A DNA stretch of 45,810 bases. Origin: Selenomonadaceae bacterium (GTDB taxonomy: Bacteria > Bacillota > Negativicutes > Selenomonadales > Selenomonadaceae). A model generated the notes under the pieces. The model worked only from the letters and a program-made list of their open reading frames with translations, was not told where the DNA came from and did no database searches. Of the stretch, positions 1 through 7,201 are shown piece by piece; within the stretch, counting starts at the first letter, position 1, and every line of letters starts with the position of its first letter. Where the stretch lies: the NCBI GenBank assembly GCA_017470715.1, contig JAFUYE010000143.1, forward strand, positions 1 to 45,810, in the 5' to 3' direction. The translations under genes and the position numbers were made by a program.

Positions 1-122
1 GCGAGACGGATTTGCAGGCAGTGGTTGAGCAGTTAAATCAGAGACCGCGAAAATGTTTGGGTTACAAATCACCGTGGGAAGTGTGGTTTTCTACCCCGTT
101 GCACTTCGTTTGACAATTCAAG
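1..122 (+). mobile_element. 3' end of an IS30-family insertion sequence (truncated by the window edge)
   Basis: The window opens inside an IS. It contains the transposase C-terminus and a likely terminal inverted repeat at 98-122, starting GTTGCACTT and ending ATTCAAG. Bases 21-122 recur as an exact reverse complement at 45709-45810. After 122 the sequence continues with CAAG and the arm CAAAGAAAAGTTG (127-139), which is half of the host hairpin described under findings. The IS boundary at 122 is inferred from comparing the three copies in the window. Confidence 0.75.
3..113 (+). CDS. IS30-family transposase, C-terminal fragment
   Basis: An open frame runs in from the window edge and stops at 111-113. 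Its 36 residues include NQRPRKCLGYKSPWEVW, the typical end of the DDE integrase domain in IS30-family transposases (usual form LN.RPRK.LGYKTP.EV). Only the last tenth or so of the protein is present, so activity cannot be judged. The same C-terminus is repeated on the minus strand at the other end of the window, and a frameshifted version lies at 5320-5490. It is probably cut by the contig end rather than broken in the genome. Confidence 0.85.
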   Translation, partial: ETDLQAVVEQLNQRPRKCLGYKSPWEVWFSTPLHFV

Positions 123-175
123 CAAGCAAAGAAAAGTTGATTTCAAAAACTCAAAATCGATAGTTTACCGACAGT
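123..175 (+). repeat. Half hairpin and tail of the dispersed repeat, disrupted by the IS
   Basis: CAAG (123-126) and CAAAGAAAAGTTG (127-139) match the loop remainder and right arm of the polypurine hairpin seen whole at 19769, 40588 and 44177. The tail with TTCAAAAACTC and TTTACCGACA resembles the sequence after the same arm at 5639-5680. The left arm is not next to it, which fits an IS insertion into the hairpin loop. Confidence 0.55.
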
Positions 176-209
176 CACTATTAAACCTGAAATGTGAGGT
201 CAACAACAG

Positions 210-1385
210 ATGATTAGCGTGACGAAGTTGCTTTTTGCCGAAGATTATTTCGGCGACACTTTGCGTTACACAAAAGATGCACACAAGATGCGAAACGGCG
301 CGGCGGCGGGCATGGGTCCGGTTGTCGTGTGGAATTCAACGCGAACTTGCAATTTGAAATGTCGGCATTGTTACATGGATTCGGATTCGCGAAAATACAG
401 CAATGAACTTTCGACTGACGAAGCGAAAAAATTTATCGACGACCTTGCCGAATTCAAAGTGCCCGTACTTTTGTTTTCGGGCGGCGAACCGTTGATTCGT
501 CCTGACTTTTTCGAGTTGGCAAGTTACGCGGCGGCAAAAAATGTTCGTCCGACACTTTCGACGAACGGCACGTTGATTACCCGCGAAGTCGCGCAGAAAA
601 TTAAAGACATCGGCGTCGGTTACGTAGGAATTTCGCTTGACGGGCTTGCAAACGTCAACGACAAATTTCGCGGCGTCGAAGGTGCTTTTAATTTGGCAAT
701 GCGCGGTATTGAAAATTGCGTAGCCGTCGGTCAACGCGTCGGGCTTCGCTTCACGATTAATCATCACAACTTCGAGGAGCTTGATAAAATTTTTGACTTC
801 ATCGAGGCGGAGAAAATTAATCGCGTCTGTTTTTATCACTTGGTTTATTCGGGACGCGGCAGTCAAATGCTTGACGAAGATGTCACGCCTGCCGAATCGC
901 GTCGCGCAATGGACACGATTATTCGTCGGGCGAAAGATTTTTCCGAACGCGGGCTTGCCAAAGAAATTTTGACTGTCGACAATCACTGTGACGGCGTTTA
1001 TATGTATCTGAAAGCTTTGGCGGACGGCGACGACGACACAGCCGCGCAGATTAAAAAATTTATCGCAATGAACGGCGGAAATCGTTCGGGTATCGCGTTC
1101 GGCGAAGTTGACCCGCTCGGCTACGTTCACCCCGACCAATTCACGCAACATCACACTTTCGGCAACGTGCGCGAAAAAAAATTCGGCGACATTTGGACTG
1201 ATTTAAGCAACCCGATTTTGGCGGGGCTGAAAAATCGCAAGCCGCTGTTAAAAGGACGTTGTGCCCGCTGTAAATTTCTGGACAACTGCAACGGAAATTT
1301 TCGCACGCGTGCCGAAGCTGTCACGGGCGACTTTTGGGAATCCGACCCCTCGTGTTATTTGACTGACGCTGAAATCGGTTTGTGA
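210..1385 (+). CDS. nirJ1: NirJ1-type radical SAM/SPASM protein (tetrapyrrole modification)
   Basis: 391 residues. The radical SAM cluster motif CNLKCRHC holds C47, C51 and C54. It is followed by the SAM-binding LLFSGGEPL segment and a C-terminal SPASM-like cysteine set (C351, C354, C360, C382) ahead of the ending CYLTDAEIGL. The opening MISVTKLLF and the run RAEAVTGDFW match the NirJ1 family, relatives of the AhbD/NirJ enzymes that remove side chains from siroheme-derived tetrapyrroles in anaerobes; the exact NirJ1 reaction is not settled. It probably acts in the cytoplasm with two iron-sulfur clusters. No NirJ2, AhbAB or other heme gene is nearby, so it is an orphan here. GAGGT 12 bases upstream is a weak ribosome site. 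The family call is firm, the substrate is inference. Confidence 0.8.
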   Translation: MISVTKLLFAEDYFGDTLRYTKDAHKMRNGAAAGMGPVVVWNSTRTCNLKCRHCYMDSDSRKYSNELSTDEAKKFIDDLAEFKVPVLLFSGGEPLIRPDFFELASYAAAKNVRPTLSTNGTLITREVAQKIKDIGVGYVGISLDGLANVNDKFRGVEGAFNLAMRGIENCVAVGQRVGLRFTINHHNFEELDKIFDFIEAEKINRVCFYHLVYSGRGSQMLDEDVTPAESRRAMDTIIRRAKDFSERGLAKEILTVDNHCDGVYMYLKALADGDDDTAAQIKKFIAMNGGNRSGIAFGEVDPLGYVHPDQFTQHHTFGNVREKKFGDIWTDLSNPILAGLKNRKPLLKGRCARCKFLDNCNGNFRTRAEAVTGDFWESDPSCYLTDAEIGL

Positions 1386-1403
1386 AGTTTCGGAGGTTTT
1401 ACC

Positions 1404-2312
1404 ATGAAAAAAATTTTTGTCGGCGCATTGACGGCGGCTCTGTTGTTCGCGAATTCGACGGACGCGGCAAGATATTTCACGCAAGGCGACAAAATCGGCA
1501 GTGCCACACCTTACGGCGACAACGTGAAAATCGGCAAGTACGCTCAAACTTCGGACGCGAAAATTTATTACGAAGTTTACGGCACGGGCGAACCGATTTT
1601 GATTCTGCACGGCGGCGGTGTCGGCACGCCTTACGAACTCGGAAAAATTCTTGACGAACTGAAAACGTCGCACAAGCTGATTGTCATGTCGACACGCGGG
1701 CACGGACGTTCGGAAATCGGACATTCGCCGCTGACTTACGAACAAAAAGCCGATGACGCGTTGGCAGTTCTCGACGACTTGAAAATTTTTGCGCCCGTGC
1801 AAATTTTCGGTTTCAGCGACGGGGCTTATACGGCTTACGAAATTGCCGCGCTGTATCCCGAACGCGTCGAACGAATTGCGGCGATCGGTGCCGGAACTTT
1901 GACTGCGGGATTTTTTTCGGGCGAAATGAAACTTTCCGACCTTGAAAACTTCGACAAAAAATTTATCGACGAACAGAAAAAAATTCGTCCCGAACCCGAA
2001 CGTTGGCAAGAATTCTGCAACGCCTACATGAATTTTTGGAGCAAGATGAATGTCGGCGCGGAAACTTTCGGCAAAATTAAATGTCCCGTGTTGCTGATTG
2101 TCGGCGACGAGGACGACCATGCGCCCGTTGCGACGGTTTTGGCGGCACATCAACTGATTGACAATTCGCGGCTGTGCGTCGTCCCAAAAGCTTGGCACAC
2201 AGCATTTTTGGACAACTTCGACGTGACGGCGGCGGCGATTCGGCAATTCGTCAATGCGCCGATTGAAACGTTGACGCCTGCAAAAAAAGTTGAATACAAC
2301 TCGAAACACTGA
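1404..2312 (+). CDS. Secreted alpha/beta hydrolase
   Basis: 302 residues with an N-terminal signal peptide (KK, hydrophobic 4-16, likely cleavage near residue 21). The alpha/beta hydrolase fold is clear: oxyanion strand ILILHGGG at about 65-72, nucleophile elbow GFSDG with S138, acidic residue in GDEDDH at 235-238 and catalytic H265 in AWHTAF. It is likely an esterase or lipase-like enzyme of the periplasm; the substrate cannot be read from sequence. GGAGG lies 7 bases before the ATG. It follows the radical SAM gene by 18 bases and is probably cotranscribed. A strong hairpin at 2321-2364 ends the unit. Confidence 0.85.
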   Translation: MKKIFVGALTAALLFANSTDAARYFTQGDKIGSATPYGDNVKIGKYAQTSDAKIYYEVYGTGEPILILHGGGVGTPYELGKILDELKTSHKLIVMSTRGHGRSEIGHSPLTYEQKADDALAVLDDLKIFAPVQIFGFSDGAYTAYEIAALYPERVERIAAIGAGTLTAGFFSGEMKLSDLENFDKKFIDEQKKIRPEPERWQEFCNAYMNFWSKMNVGAETFGKIKCPVLLIVGDEDDHAPVATVLAAHQLIDNSRLCVVPKAWHTAFLDNFDVTAAAIRQFVNAPIETLTPAKKVEYNSKH

Positions 2313-2320
2313 CGTTAAGA

Positions 2321-2364
2321 AAAAAATCCCTCTGCCGATAAATTTTTCGGAGGAGGGATTTTTT
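2321..2364 (+). terminator. Terminator hairpin that also contains the next gene's ribosome-binding site
   Basis: AAAAAATCCCTC (2321-2332) pairs perfectly with GAGGGATTTTTT (2353-2364), with an inner CCGA/TCGG pairing. The six T residues end directly at the ATG at 2365, and GGAGGAGGG (2349-2357) in the 3' arm is the only Shine-Dalgarno for that gene. Confidence 0.85.
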
Positions 2365-3069
2365 ATGTCGAACAACGCAATTCATCTCGACAATTCGTAT
2401 ATCGGCGACGCGGTCAACTTGCTTGAAAATCTTGAGCAACGTGTCGAAAATTTTCATAAGCCGAAGTCATACGCCGAAATTTTGTCGGAGGCGCGTGACG
2501 GTTTGCAAAAAATTTCGCCGCAGGAAATGACGCTTGACGAATACAAAAATTATATCGAAGGCGAACTGCAAAACATTCCGCGACATTTTACGCGACACCG
2601 CGACGACGTGACGATTGTGATTTCGGACGCGGGCTATTCGGCAATGCAAAACGATTCAACTTACGAGGCGTGGGTTTTAAATTTCGTGCGCGAAGAGCTG
2701 AATTTTCCCGATTATCTTTGCGGTTACCCCGGCACTTACGGGCGTTATGACGTGATGGAATTCGGCGCAACCAAAGAAGATTTTCGCGGGCACATGTGGA
2801 GCAAGCCGAAAAATCATTCGCTCAATCATCACGACAACGAGGAAACTTACTGGGAACTTCGGCTCAAACGTTTGAAAGCACGTCTTAAAGCTGAGCAGGA
2901 ATTTTTTCAGCACGAACAAATTTTACAGAAAGCCTGCGACGAAACTGCGCAAGTCGAAGCAATTCAACGAGCCAAAGACGGCTTAACAGATTCGTCACTG
3001 CCTGAACAACCGATAATCGGCGTGCCCGCAAAATTTCTGCTGAGCATGTTGGACGGCAACGCAACGTAA
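2365..3069 (+). CDS. Hypothetical protein, charged, partly coiled-coil
   Basis: 234 residues, not recognised. It is soluble, with no signal peptide or membrane segment. A central segment (about 90-150) is rich in Tyr, Trp and His and includes CGYPGTYGRYDVMEF and SLNHHDNEETYWELRLK. It is followed by a Lys/Arg/Glu-rich helical stretch likely to form a coiled coil (about 155-205). The start is set by GGAGGAGGG 8-11 bases upstream. The ATG lies directly after a terminator hairpin that includes its ribosome site, so expression may depend on readthrough or an internal start. A second hairpin at 3096 ends the gene. Confidence 0.75.
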   Translation: MSNNAIHLDNSYIGDAVNLLENLEQRVENFHKPKSYAEILSEARDGLQKISPQEMTLDEYKNYIEGELQNIPRHFTRHRDDVTIVISDAGYSAMQNDSTYEAWVLNFVREELNFPDYLCGYPGTYGRYDVMEFGATKEDFRGHMWSKPKNHSLNHHDNEETYWELRLKRLKARLKAEQEFFQHEQILQKACDETAQVEAIQRAKDGLTDSSLPEQPIIGVPAKFLLSMLDGNAT

Positions 3070-3095
3070 TATCAGAGACCGACACGGGTAAATCC

Positions 3096-3120
3096 GACCG
3101 TCATCCGTGACGGTCTTTAA
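3096..3120 (+). terminator. Terminator, same palindrome as the dispersed repeat
   Basis: GACCGTCA (3096-3103), loop TCCG, TGACGGTC (3108-3115), then TTTAATTT. It is the reverse complement of the GGCCGTCACGGATGACGGCC palindrome at 19638 and 44048, with one G-C pair changed to A-T on both arms. It lies between convergent genes and could serve both strands. Confidence 0.7.
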
Positions 3121-3141
3121 TTTCGCATTGCGAATTGATTT

Positions 3142-3591
3142 TCACTTGCCCGCTTCTTCGACTGCGCGTTTGGTCGTTTCGATAAATTGTTCGTAAGAAA
3201 TTGTCGCGCCGGAAATTGCGTCGACTTTACTTAAGTCCTGCGTCTCGACAAGTTGCGCGGGATAAATTTTCGTCGCGTCGACGGCGGCTTGAGCTTTTTG
3301 GTAATCGGCAACCGTGCTTGCCAACGAGCCGTAATTTTCGTCTTTGAGTTTGCCAAACAAGTCATAGCCCGCGAATTCGGCGGCAATAATTTTTTTGTCT
3401 CGAATGGTCAACGTCAAGACGCTTTTGCCGATATTTTCGTCAAGGGAACTTTCGACGGTGTAAATTCCGTCCTTTGCCGCGTGAAGATTAATTTTGTTCG
3501 TAACGGATTTTGGCGCGGAAATGTTTTCGTCACCGGCGCACCCTGTCAAAAAAATTCCGCACGCACATATCATTGCAAAAAATTTTTTCAC
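3142..3591 (-). CDS. FMN-binding-domain lipoprotein (ApbE target)
   Basis: 149 residues. The signal peptide ends in a lipobox (LTGC, C18), so the protein is anchored to a membrane outside the cytoplasm. The FMN_bind domain fills about 40-149 and ends with DAISGAT (124-130). This matches the Dxx[ST]GA[ST] flavinylation consensus, whose last residue (T130) receives FMN by a phosphodiester bond from ApbE. ApbE is encoded 0.8 kb away. Such proteins pass electrons in extracytoplasmic flavin chains. The GTG start follows GAGGTGAGTCG, and that ribosome site overlaps the stop of the TonB gene, so the two are translationally coupled. The partner oxidoreductase is not in the window. Confidence 0.85.
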   Translation of the reverse strand: MKKFFAMICACGIFLTGCAGDENISAPKSVTNKINLHAAKDGIYTVESSLDENIGKSVLTLTIRDKKIIAAEFAGYDLFGKLKDENYGSLASTVADYQKAQAAVDATKIYPAQLVETQDLSKVDAISGATISYEQFIETTKRAVEEAGK

Positions 3592-3600
3592 CGACTCACC

Positions 3601-4296
3601 TCAAGAAATTTTTTTGAAATCGAATACGATAATTTTTATGGACGGCATCGGGCGATTTTTTTCGTCAAGTGCGGGGCGGAATGTCCATTGCACGGCGGCT
3701 TTAATCGCAAGTTCGTCGACGAATTTTTGTCCCGAAGACTGCAAAATTTCTGTTTCGGTGACTTTGCCGTTCGCGTCTATTGTCGCGGCGATTGCAACGA
3801 AACCTTTGAAGTCGCCGGCTTTTTCGGGATAAACTTCCGTGAGCGCAACGGGCGGTTGAACAATTTCCCGATTTTCGTCGGGAGTTTCAACTTTCGGTTG
3901 AGCAGTTGGTTTTTCGATGACAATCGGCGGCAGTTGAGGACGCGGGACATTTTGCGGACGAGCAACGGGCTTCGGGCGTTCAATCGGTTTTATTTCGGGC
4001 GGCTTGAATTCTTCGACGGCGGGAATTTCGGGAAGTTTCAACTCCGGAATAAAAATATCTTGCGCGTTGAACGGCGACGAATTTTCTTGAACGACTTCCG
4101 CTGAAATTTCTTGCGCGTCGACTGAAATTGTTTCGTCGGACAAATCCACGTCAACCCACTCGAAGACCGTCACATCTGCGATTTTCGGTTCGGGCGAAAT
4201 TTTTTCCGCGACGAAAAAAAATCCGAGTACCGCCAGCAAATTTAAAATTATCGCCGCGAAAATTGTCGCCGACCAATGCGGTGAATAATTTTTCAT
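3601..4296 (-). CDS. TonB-family energy transducer
   Basis: 231 residues from the ATG at 4296 (GGTGG upstream). An N-terminal membrane anchor spans about 11-30, followed by an acidic region and a proline-rich spacer (about 85-125, many P-x-P and KP repeats). A C-terminal TonB domain (about 150-231) contains AIKAAVQWTFRPALD. TonB spans the periplasm and transmits proton-motive force to outer-membrane receptors. ExbB, ExbD and receptors are absent here. It is coupled to the flavinylated lipoprotein downstream and divergent from apbE. A longer frame begins at 4344 but lacks a ribosome site. Confidence 0.82.
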   Translation of the reverse strand: MKNYSPHWSATIFAAIILNLLAVLGFFFVAEKISPEPKIADVTVFEWVDVDLSDETISVDAQEISAEVVQENSSPFNAQDIFIPELKLPEIPAVEEFKPPEIKPIERPKPVARPQNVPRPQLPPIVIEKPTAQPKVETPDENREIVQPPVALTEVYPEKAGDFKGFVAIAATIDANGKVTETEILQSSGQKFVDELAIKAAVQWTFRPALDEKNRPMPSIKIIVFDFKKIS

Positions 4297-4359
4297 TACA
4301 ACCACCAAATTGCTTTGCAAAGATTTTTCGGCAGGATAGCACATTAATGAGGTTTCCGC

Positions 4360-5262
4360 ATGAAAAAATTTTTTACGGCAATGATTTTCTTGACGACGAT
4401 TCTGCTGACCGGTTGCGGCAATTTGACCGTCGAACGCAGCGAAAATTTAATGGGCACGGTCATCACACTCAAAGCGACTGGTGCGAACGCTCAAGTTGCC
4501 GTCGACGAAAGTTTTTTGGCGATTGACGCGTTGATTAAAAATATTTTTGCCGACGTGAAAAAAATCGAAGCGTCTGACGATTTTGTCGAAGTGTCGCCCG
4601 ACGTGTACAAAATTTTGGAGACTTCGCAGAAATTTTCCGAGCTGACGAACGGAGCCTTTGACGTGACTTGCGGCGCGGCAATTGAACTTTGGGGTTTTCG
4701 CAACAAAAATTTTCGCGTGCCGACGGACGACGAACTTGCCGACGTGAAAAATTTTGTCGGGTATGAACATTTGCAACTGCGTGACGGGAAAATTCGTGTC
4801 GACAAACGCGGCGTGAAAATAAATTTGGGCGGCGTCGCCAAAGGTTACGGTGTCGATATTGTGCGGAAAATTTTTGCGGCGCACGGCATTTCTGACGGCT
4901 TGATTGATTTCGGAACGAGCACGATTTTTGCGTTCGGCGTGAAAAAAATCGGCATCAAAAATCCCACGGGCAAAAATTTTTTGTCGGTCGTCGAACTTAA
5001 AAATTCCGTGCTGTCGACTTCGGGCGATTACGAAAAATTTTTTGTCGCGAACGGACGACGTTACTGCCACATAATTGATCCGAAATCCTGTGCGCCCGTT
5101 GACGCCGAAAATTTTTCCGTGACGGTTGTTGTTGACGGAAGCGAAGAACTTTGCGCAACTGTTGCCGACATTTTAAGCACGGCGGCTTTCGTTGACCGTG
5201 AGCGCGTCGAAAAAATTTTGTCGTCGTGCAAGCTTCCCGCCAAAATAATTCGTACCCAATAA
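4360..5262 (+). CDS. apbE: FAD:protein FMN transferase (ApbE), lipoprotein
   Basis: 300 residues. The lipobox LLTGC gives C19 after a signal peptide. Family motifs: MGT at 31-33, AFDVTCG near 100, LGGVAKGYG (156-164), STSGDYEKF (219-227) and HIIDPKS (237-243). ApbE transfers FMN from FAD to a Ser/Thr of exported proteins, using Mg. The neighbouring lipoprotein (3142-3591) carries a matching site. The usual second GGN-type motif reads DFGTSTIFAFG here (183-193), a mild variation. GAGG lies 9 bases upstream of the ATG. It is transcribed away from the tonB gene from a 63-bp shared region. Confidence 0.9.
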   Translation: MKKFFTAMIFLTTILLTGCGNLTVERSENLMGTVITLKATGANAQVAVDESFLAIDALIKNIFADVKKIEASDDFVEVSPDVYKILETSQKFSELTNGAFDVTCGAAIELWGFRNKNFRVPTDDELADVKNFVGYEHLQLRDGKIRVDKRGVKINLGGVAKGYGVDIVRKIFAAHGISDGLIDFGTSTIFAFGVKKIGIKNPTGKNFLSVVELKNSVLSTSGDYEKFFVANGRRYCHIIDPKSCAPVDAENFSVTVVVDGSEELCATVADILSTAAFVDRERVEKILSSCKLPAKIIRTQ

Positions 5263-5297
5263 AAAAATCCCCCGACGTTTGTCGAGGAAAAACTTTT
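5263..5297 (+). terminator. Probable imperfect terminator after apbE
   Basis: An A-run, then CCCCGAC, loop GTTT and GTCGAGG, followed by AAAAACTTTTT. One arm position mismatches and the T-run is displaced, as if altered by the IS remnant that begins at 5311. Confidence 0.4.
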
Positions 5298-5310
5298 TGA
5301 TAGCGAAATA

Positions 5311-5621
5311 CGCGAATCGTCAAACGAAGTGCAACGGGGAAGAAAACCACACTTCCCACGGCGATTTGTAATTCAAACATTTTCGCGGTCGTTGAAGTCA
5401 AAGCCTTTCGAAAAATATTCGCGCAATAAACCGTTAGTGTTTTCGTTAGTGCCGCGCCAACTGCGGTCGTTGGCTTCAACCGGACGAGTTGCAAGTTCGT
5501 GACTTATCGTGATTTAGTTTCTTGACGGGGTTGAAAAATTCTCGGCAAGTAACTTGTGCGGGCAAGATTTTTTCCGCCGGCGTTGGTAACTTATCTGTTG
5601 CACTTGGGTTGTGCATTCGCG
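5311..5621 (-). mobile_element. 311-bp internally deleted IS30-family derivative
   Basis: Both ends look like terminal inverted repeats. Reading outward, the transposase-3' end is GTTGCACTTCG...GATTCGCG (ending at 5311) and the other end is GTTGCACTTGG...CATTCGCG (ending at 5621). Inside are two non-contiguous pieces of the transposase gene. The outer flank at 5622 is CAAG plus CAAAGAAAGTAAC, the same half hairpin that borders the IS at 127-139. It is thus a short non-autonomous, MITE-like relic. The rest of the gap 5298-5690 holds no gene. Confidence 0.65.
5320..5490 (-). pseudogene. IS30-family transposase remnant (deleted and frameshifted)
   Basis: On the minus strand one frame reads WRGTNENTNGLLREYF, a hallmark of the IS30 catalytic domain. 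It breaks after FDFND and continues in another frame as PRKCLNYKSPWEVWFSSP, stopping at 5320-5322. About a dozen residues between the pieces are missing compared with the copy at 3-113. The N-terminal two thirds of the gene are gone. It cannot make an active enzyme. Confidence 0.75.
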
Positions 5622-5690
5622 CAAGCAAAGAAAGTAACATTCAAAAAACCTCAAGCTTGACGAATCAGCCGGTTTACCGACAAGCTCCGG
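5622..5690 (+). repeat. Half hairpin and tail of the dispersed repeat beside the IS remnant
   Basis: CAAG then CAAAGAAAGTAAC (5626-5638), followed by TTCAAAAAACCTCAAG and GGTTTACCGACA. The same order of motifs is found at 123-175. It runs up to the trmD stop codon. Confidence 0.5.
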
Positions 5691-6371
5691 TCATTTCAAT
5701 AAATCGGGTCTTCGCGTGCGCGTTAAAGCAAGTGATTGTTCTTCGCGCCATTTTTTTATTTCAGCGTGGTTGCCCGACAACAGCACGTCGGGGACGATTT
5801 TGCCTTCAAATTCTCGCGGGCGCGTGTATTGCGGAAAGCCCAACATTCCGTCGAAAAATGAATCGGTTACCGCAGATTCAGCCGAGCCCAAAACGTCAGG
5901 CAACATTCGCGCCACCGCGTCGACGATAACCATTGCGGGAAGTTCGCCGCCCGTCAAAACGTAATCGCCGATTGAAATCAATTCGTCGGCAAGATCGTAA
6001 ATTCTGGCGTCAAAACCTTCGTAATGCCCGCAGACGAAAACAATTTGATCCAGTGCGGCAAGTTCTTTTGCTTTGGCTTGAGTGAAAACTTCGCCGCCGG
6101 GGTCGGGCAAAATTATCTTGCGTGAAATATTTTCGTCGGATTTGCTCAGCACGTCGCGCACGGCACGATAAACGGGTTCCGGTTTGAGCACCATGCCCGC
6201 GCCGCCGCCGAAAGGTGAATCGTCAACTTGCCGGTGTTTGTCGAAAGCGAAATCGCGCAGTTGCGTAAAACGAACTTCCAAAATTTTTTTGTCGACGGCA
6301 CGTTTGATGATACTTTCGCCGAAAACTCCCGCGAACATTTCCGGAAACAATGTTATGATGTCAATTAGCAT
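5691..6371 (-). CDS. trmD: tRNA (guanine-37-N1)-methyltransferase
   Basis: 226 residues, slightly shorter than the usual 240. It is the SPOUT knot enzyme that methylates G37 next to the anticodon with SAM and prevents +1 frameshifting. Motifs: MLIDIITLFPEMF at the start, DDSPFGGGAGMVLKPEP (about 50-66), VCGHYEGFDARI and the knot segment SIGDYVLTGGELPAM. The ATG is preceded by AAGGAAA. In most Firmicutes trmD sits in the rpsP-rimM-trmD-rplS cluster. Here it is the last gene of a thioredoxin/CXXC unit, without ribosomal neighbours. Confidence 0.95.
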   Translation of the reverse strand: MLIDIITLFPEMFAGVFGESIIKRAVDKKILEVRFTQLRDFAFDKHRQVDDSPFGGGAGMVLKPEPVYRAVRDVLSKSDENISRKIILPDPGGEVFTQAKAKELAALDQIVFVCGHYEGFDARIYDLADELISIGDYVLTGGELPAMVIVDAVARMLPDVLGSAESAVTDSFFDGMLGFPQYTRPREFEGKIVPDVLLSGNHAEIKKWREEQSLALTRTRRPDLLK

Positions 6372-6398
6372 TTGAATTTTCCTTCGGTTGAAAAATTG

Positions 6399-6488
6399 TC
6401 AGCCAAGCCCGATACATTCCATGCAAACCCGCGTTGCTTTCGCAAAAATGATTTTTAATTCGCCGCGCTCCACGCCGAACAAAATCAT
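6399..6488 (-). CDS. Small CD1871A-like CXXC-motif protein
   Basis: A 29-codon frame from the ATG at 6488. It reads FGVERGELKIIFAKATRVC and ends in VCMECIGLG. This matches the tiny CD1871A family, which ends in CLECIGIG after a short membrane helix and a RGE motif. The frame stays open upstream into the end of the TlpA gene (through AIFFASAAMIL), so the true start may be an upstream non-ATG codon that completes the membrane helix. Family members sit beside TlpA-like thioredoxins and iron-sulfur proteins; here TlpA is directly upstream and no iron-sulfur partner is present. The function is unknown. Confidence 0.65.
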   Translation of the reverse strand: MILFGVERGELKIIFAKATRVCMECIGLG

Positions 6489-6516
6489 TGCCGCACTTGC
6501 AAAAAAAATTGCCGAT

Positions 6517-7053
6517 TTACTTAAGCAGTTTCGCCAGTTCATTTTTGTAGCCCTCAACGTCCGCGCCGACAATCACACGTCCGACAATTTCACCTTTCGA
6601 GTTGACGAAAATCGTCGTCGGAACCGCGTCGACATCGCTCAAAAATTTCAATAAATTTTCGTCGGGGACAATGTTGACGAAATTCGCGCCCGCGTCACGA
6701 AGAATTTTTTTCGCCTCTTGAATTTCTTCCGAACCGTCTTGTGCGTCACAAACGAGACCGATTAACTGCGCGTCGGCAGGCATGTTTCGGGCAAGTTCGC
6801 CGAGTTCGGGCATTTCACCGATACACGGCGGGCAGAACGTTCCCAAAATGTTGACGACGGTAATTTTCTTCGACGCAAAAATTTCATTCGTGACGGGCTT
6901 GCCGTCAAGATTTTTCGCGTTGAACGTCGGCATTTGTTTTGCCATTGCCTGAGCGACATTTTGATTTTCGTTGAGATTTTCCGCGTCGTCGAGACAACCG
7001 GTCGTCAAAATCGACACAACCAAAAGAATCGCCGCAAAAAATTTCTTAGCCAA
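6517..7053 (-). CDS. TlpA/ResA-like thioredoxin lipoprotein
   Basis: 178 residues from a TTG start at 7053, chosen because GGAGG lies 10 bases upstream and the protein then begins with a clean lipoprotein signal (LTTGC, C20). The longer in-frame extension to 7200 has no ribosome site. The redox motif is FCPPC (C74, C77) in VVNILGTFCPPCIGEMPEL. The cis-Pro loop VDAVPTTIFV and GEIVGRVIVG complete the TlpA fold. It probably reduces or oxidises thiols outside the cytoplasm, as in cytochrome c maturation or redox defence. It is first in a unit with the CXXC protein and trmD. Confidence 0.85.
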   Translation of the reverse strand: MAKKFFAAILLVVSILTTGCLDDAENLNENQNVAQAMAKQMPTFNAKNLDGKPVTNEIFASKKITVVNILGTFCPPCIGEMPELGELARNMPADAQLIGLVCDAQDGSEEIQEAKKILRDAGANFVNIVPDENLLKFLSDVDAVPTTIFVNSKGEIVGRVIVGADVEGYKNELAKLLK

Positions 7054-7082
7054 GTGAATCAACCTCCAAAAAATTTTCGGCA

Positions 7083-7111
7083 AGTTTATCACGCAAAAAA
7101 ATTCGACGCAA
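7083..7111 (-). promoter_or_regulatory. Sigma-A promoter for tlpA-CXXC-trmD
   Basis: On the minus strand TTGCGT (7111-7106), a 17-base spacer, then TAAACT (7088-7083), 30 bases before the TTG start. The same -10 hexamer and spacing occur at the tRNA promoter. Confidence 0.55.
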
Positions 7112-7201
7112 CAGCAAAAAAATTTTTCATTACGCGTCACGCATTTCGCATTACGCATTGCACTTTGCAGGGGAATTTCGACACGGGCAGAATAAAGCAA
7201 T

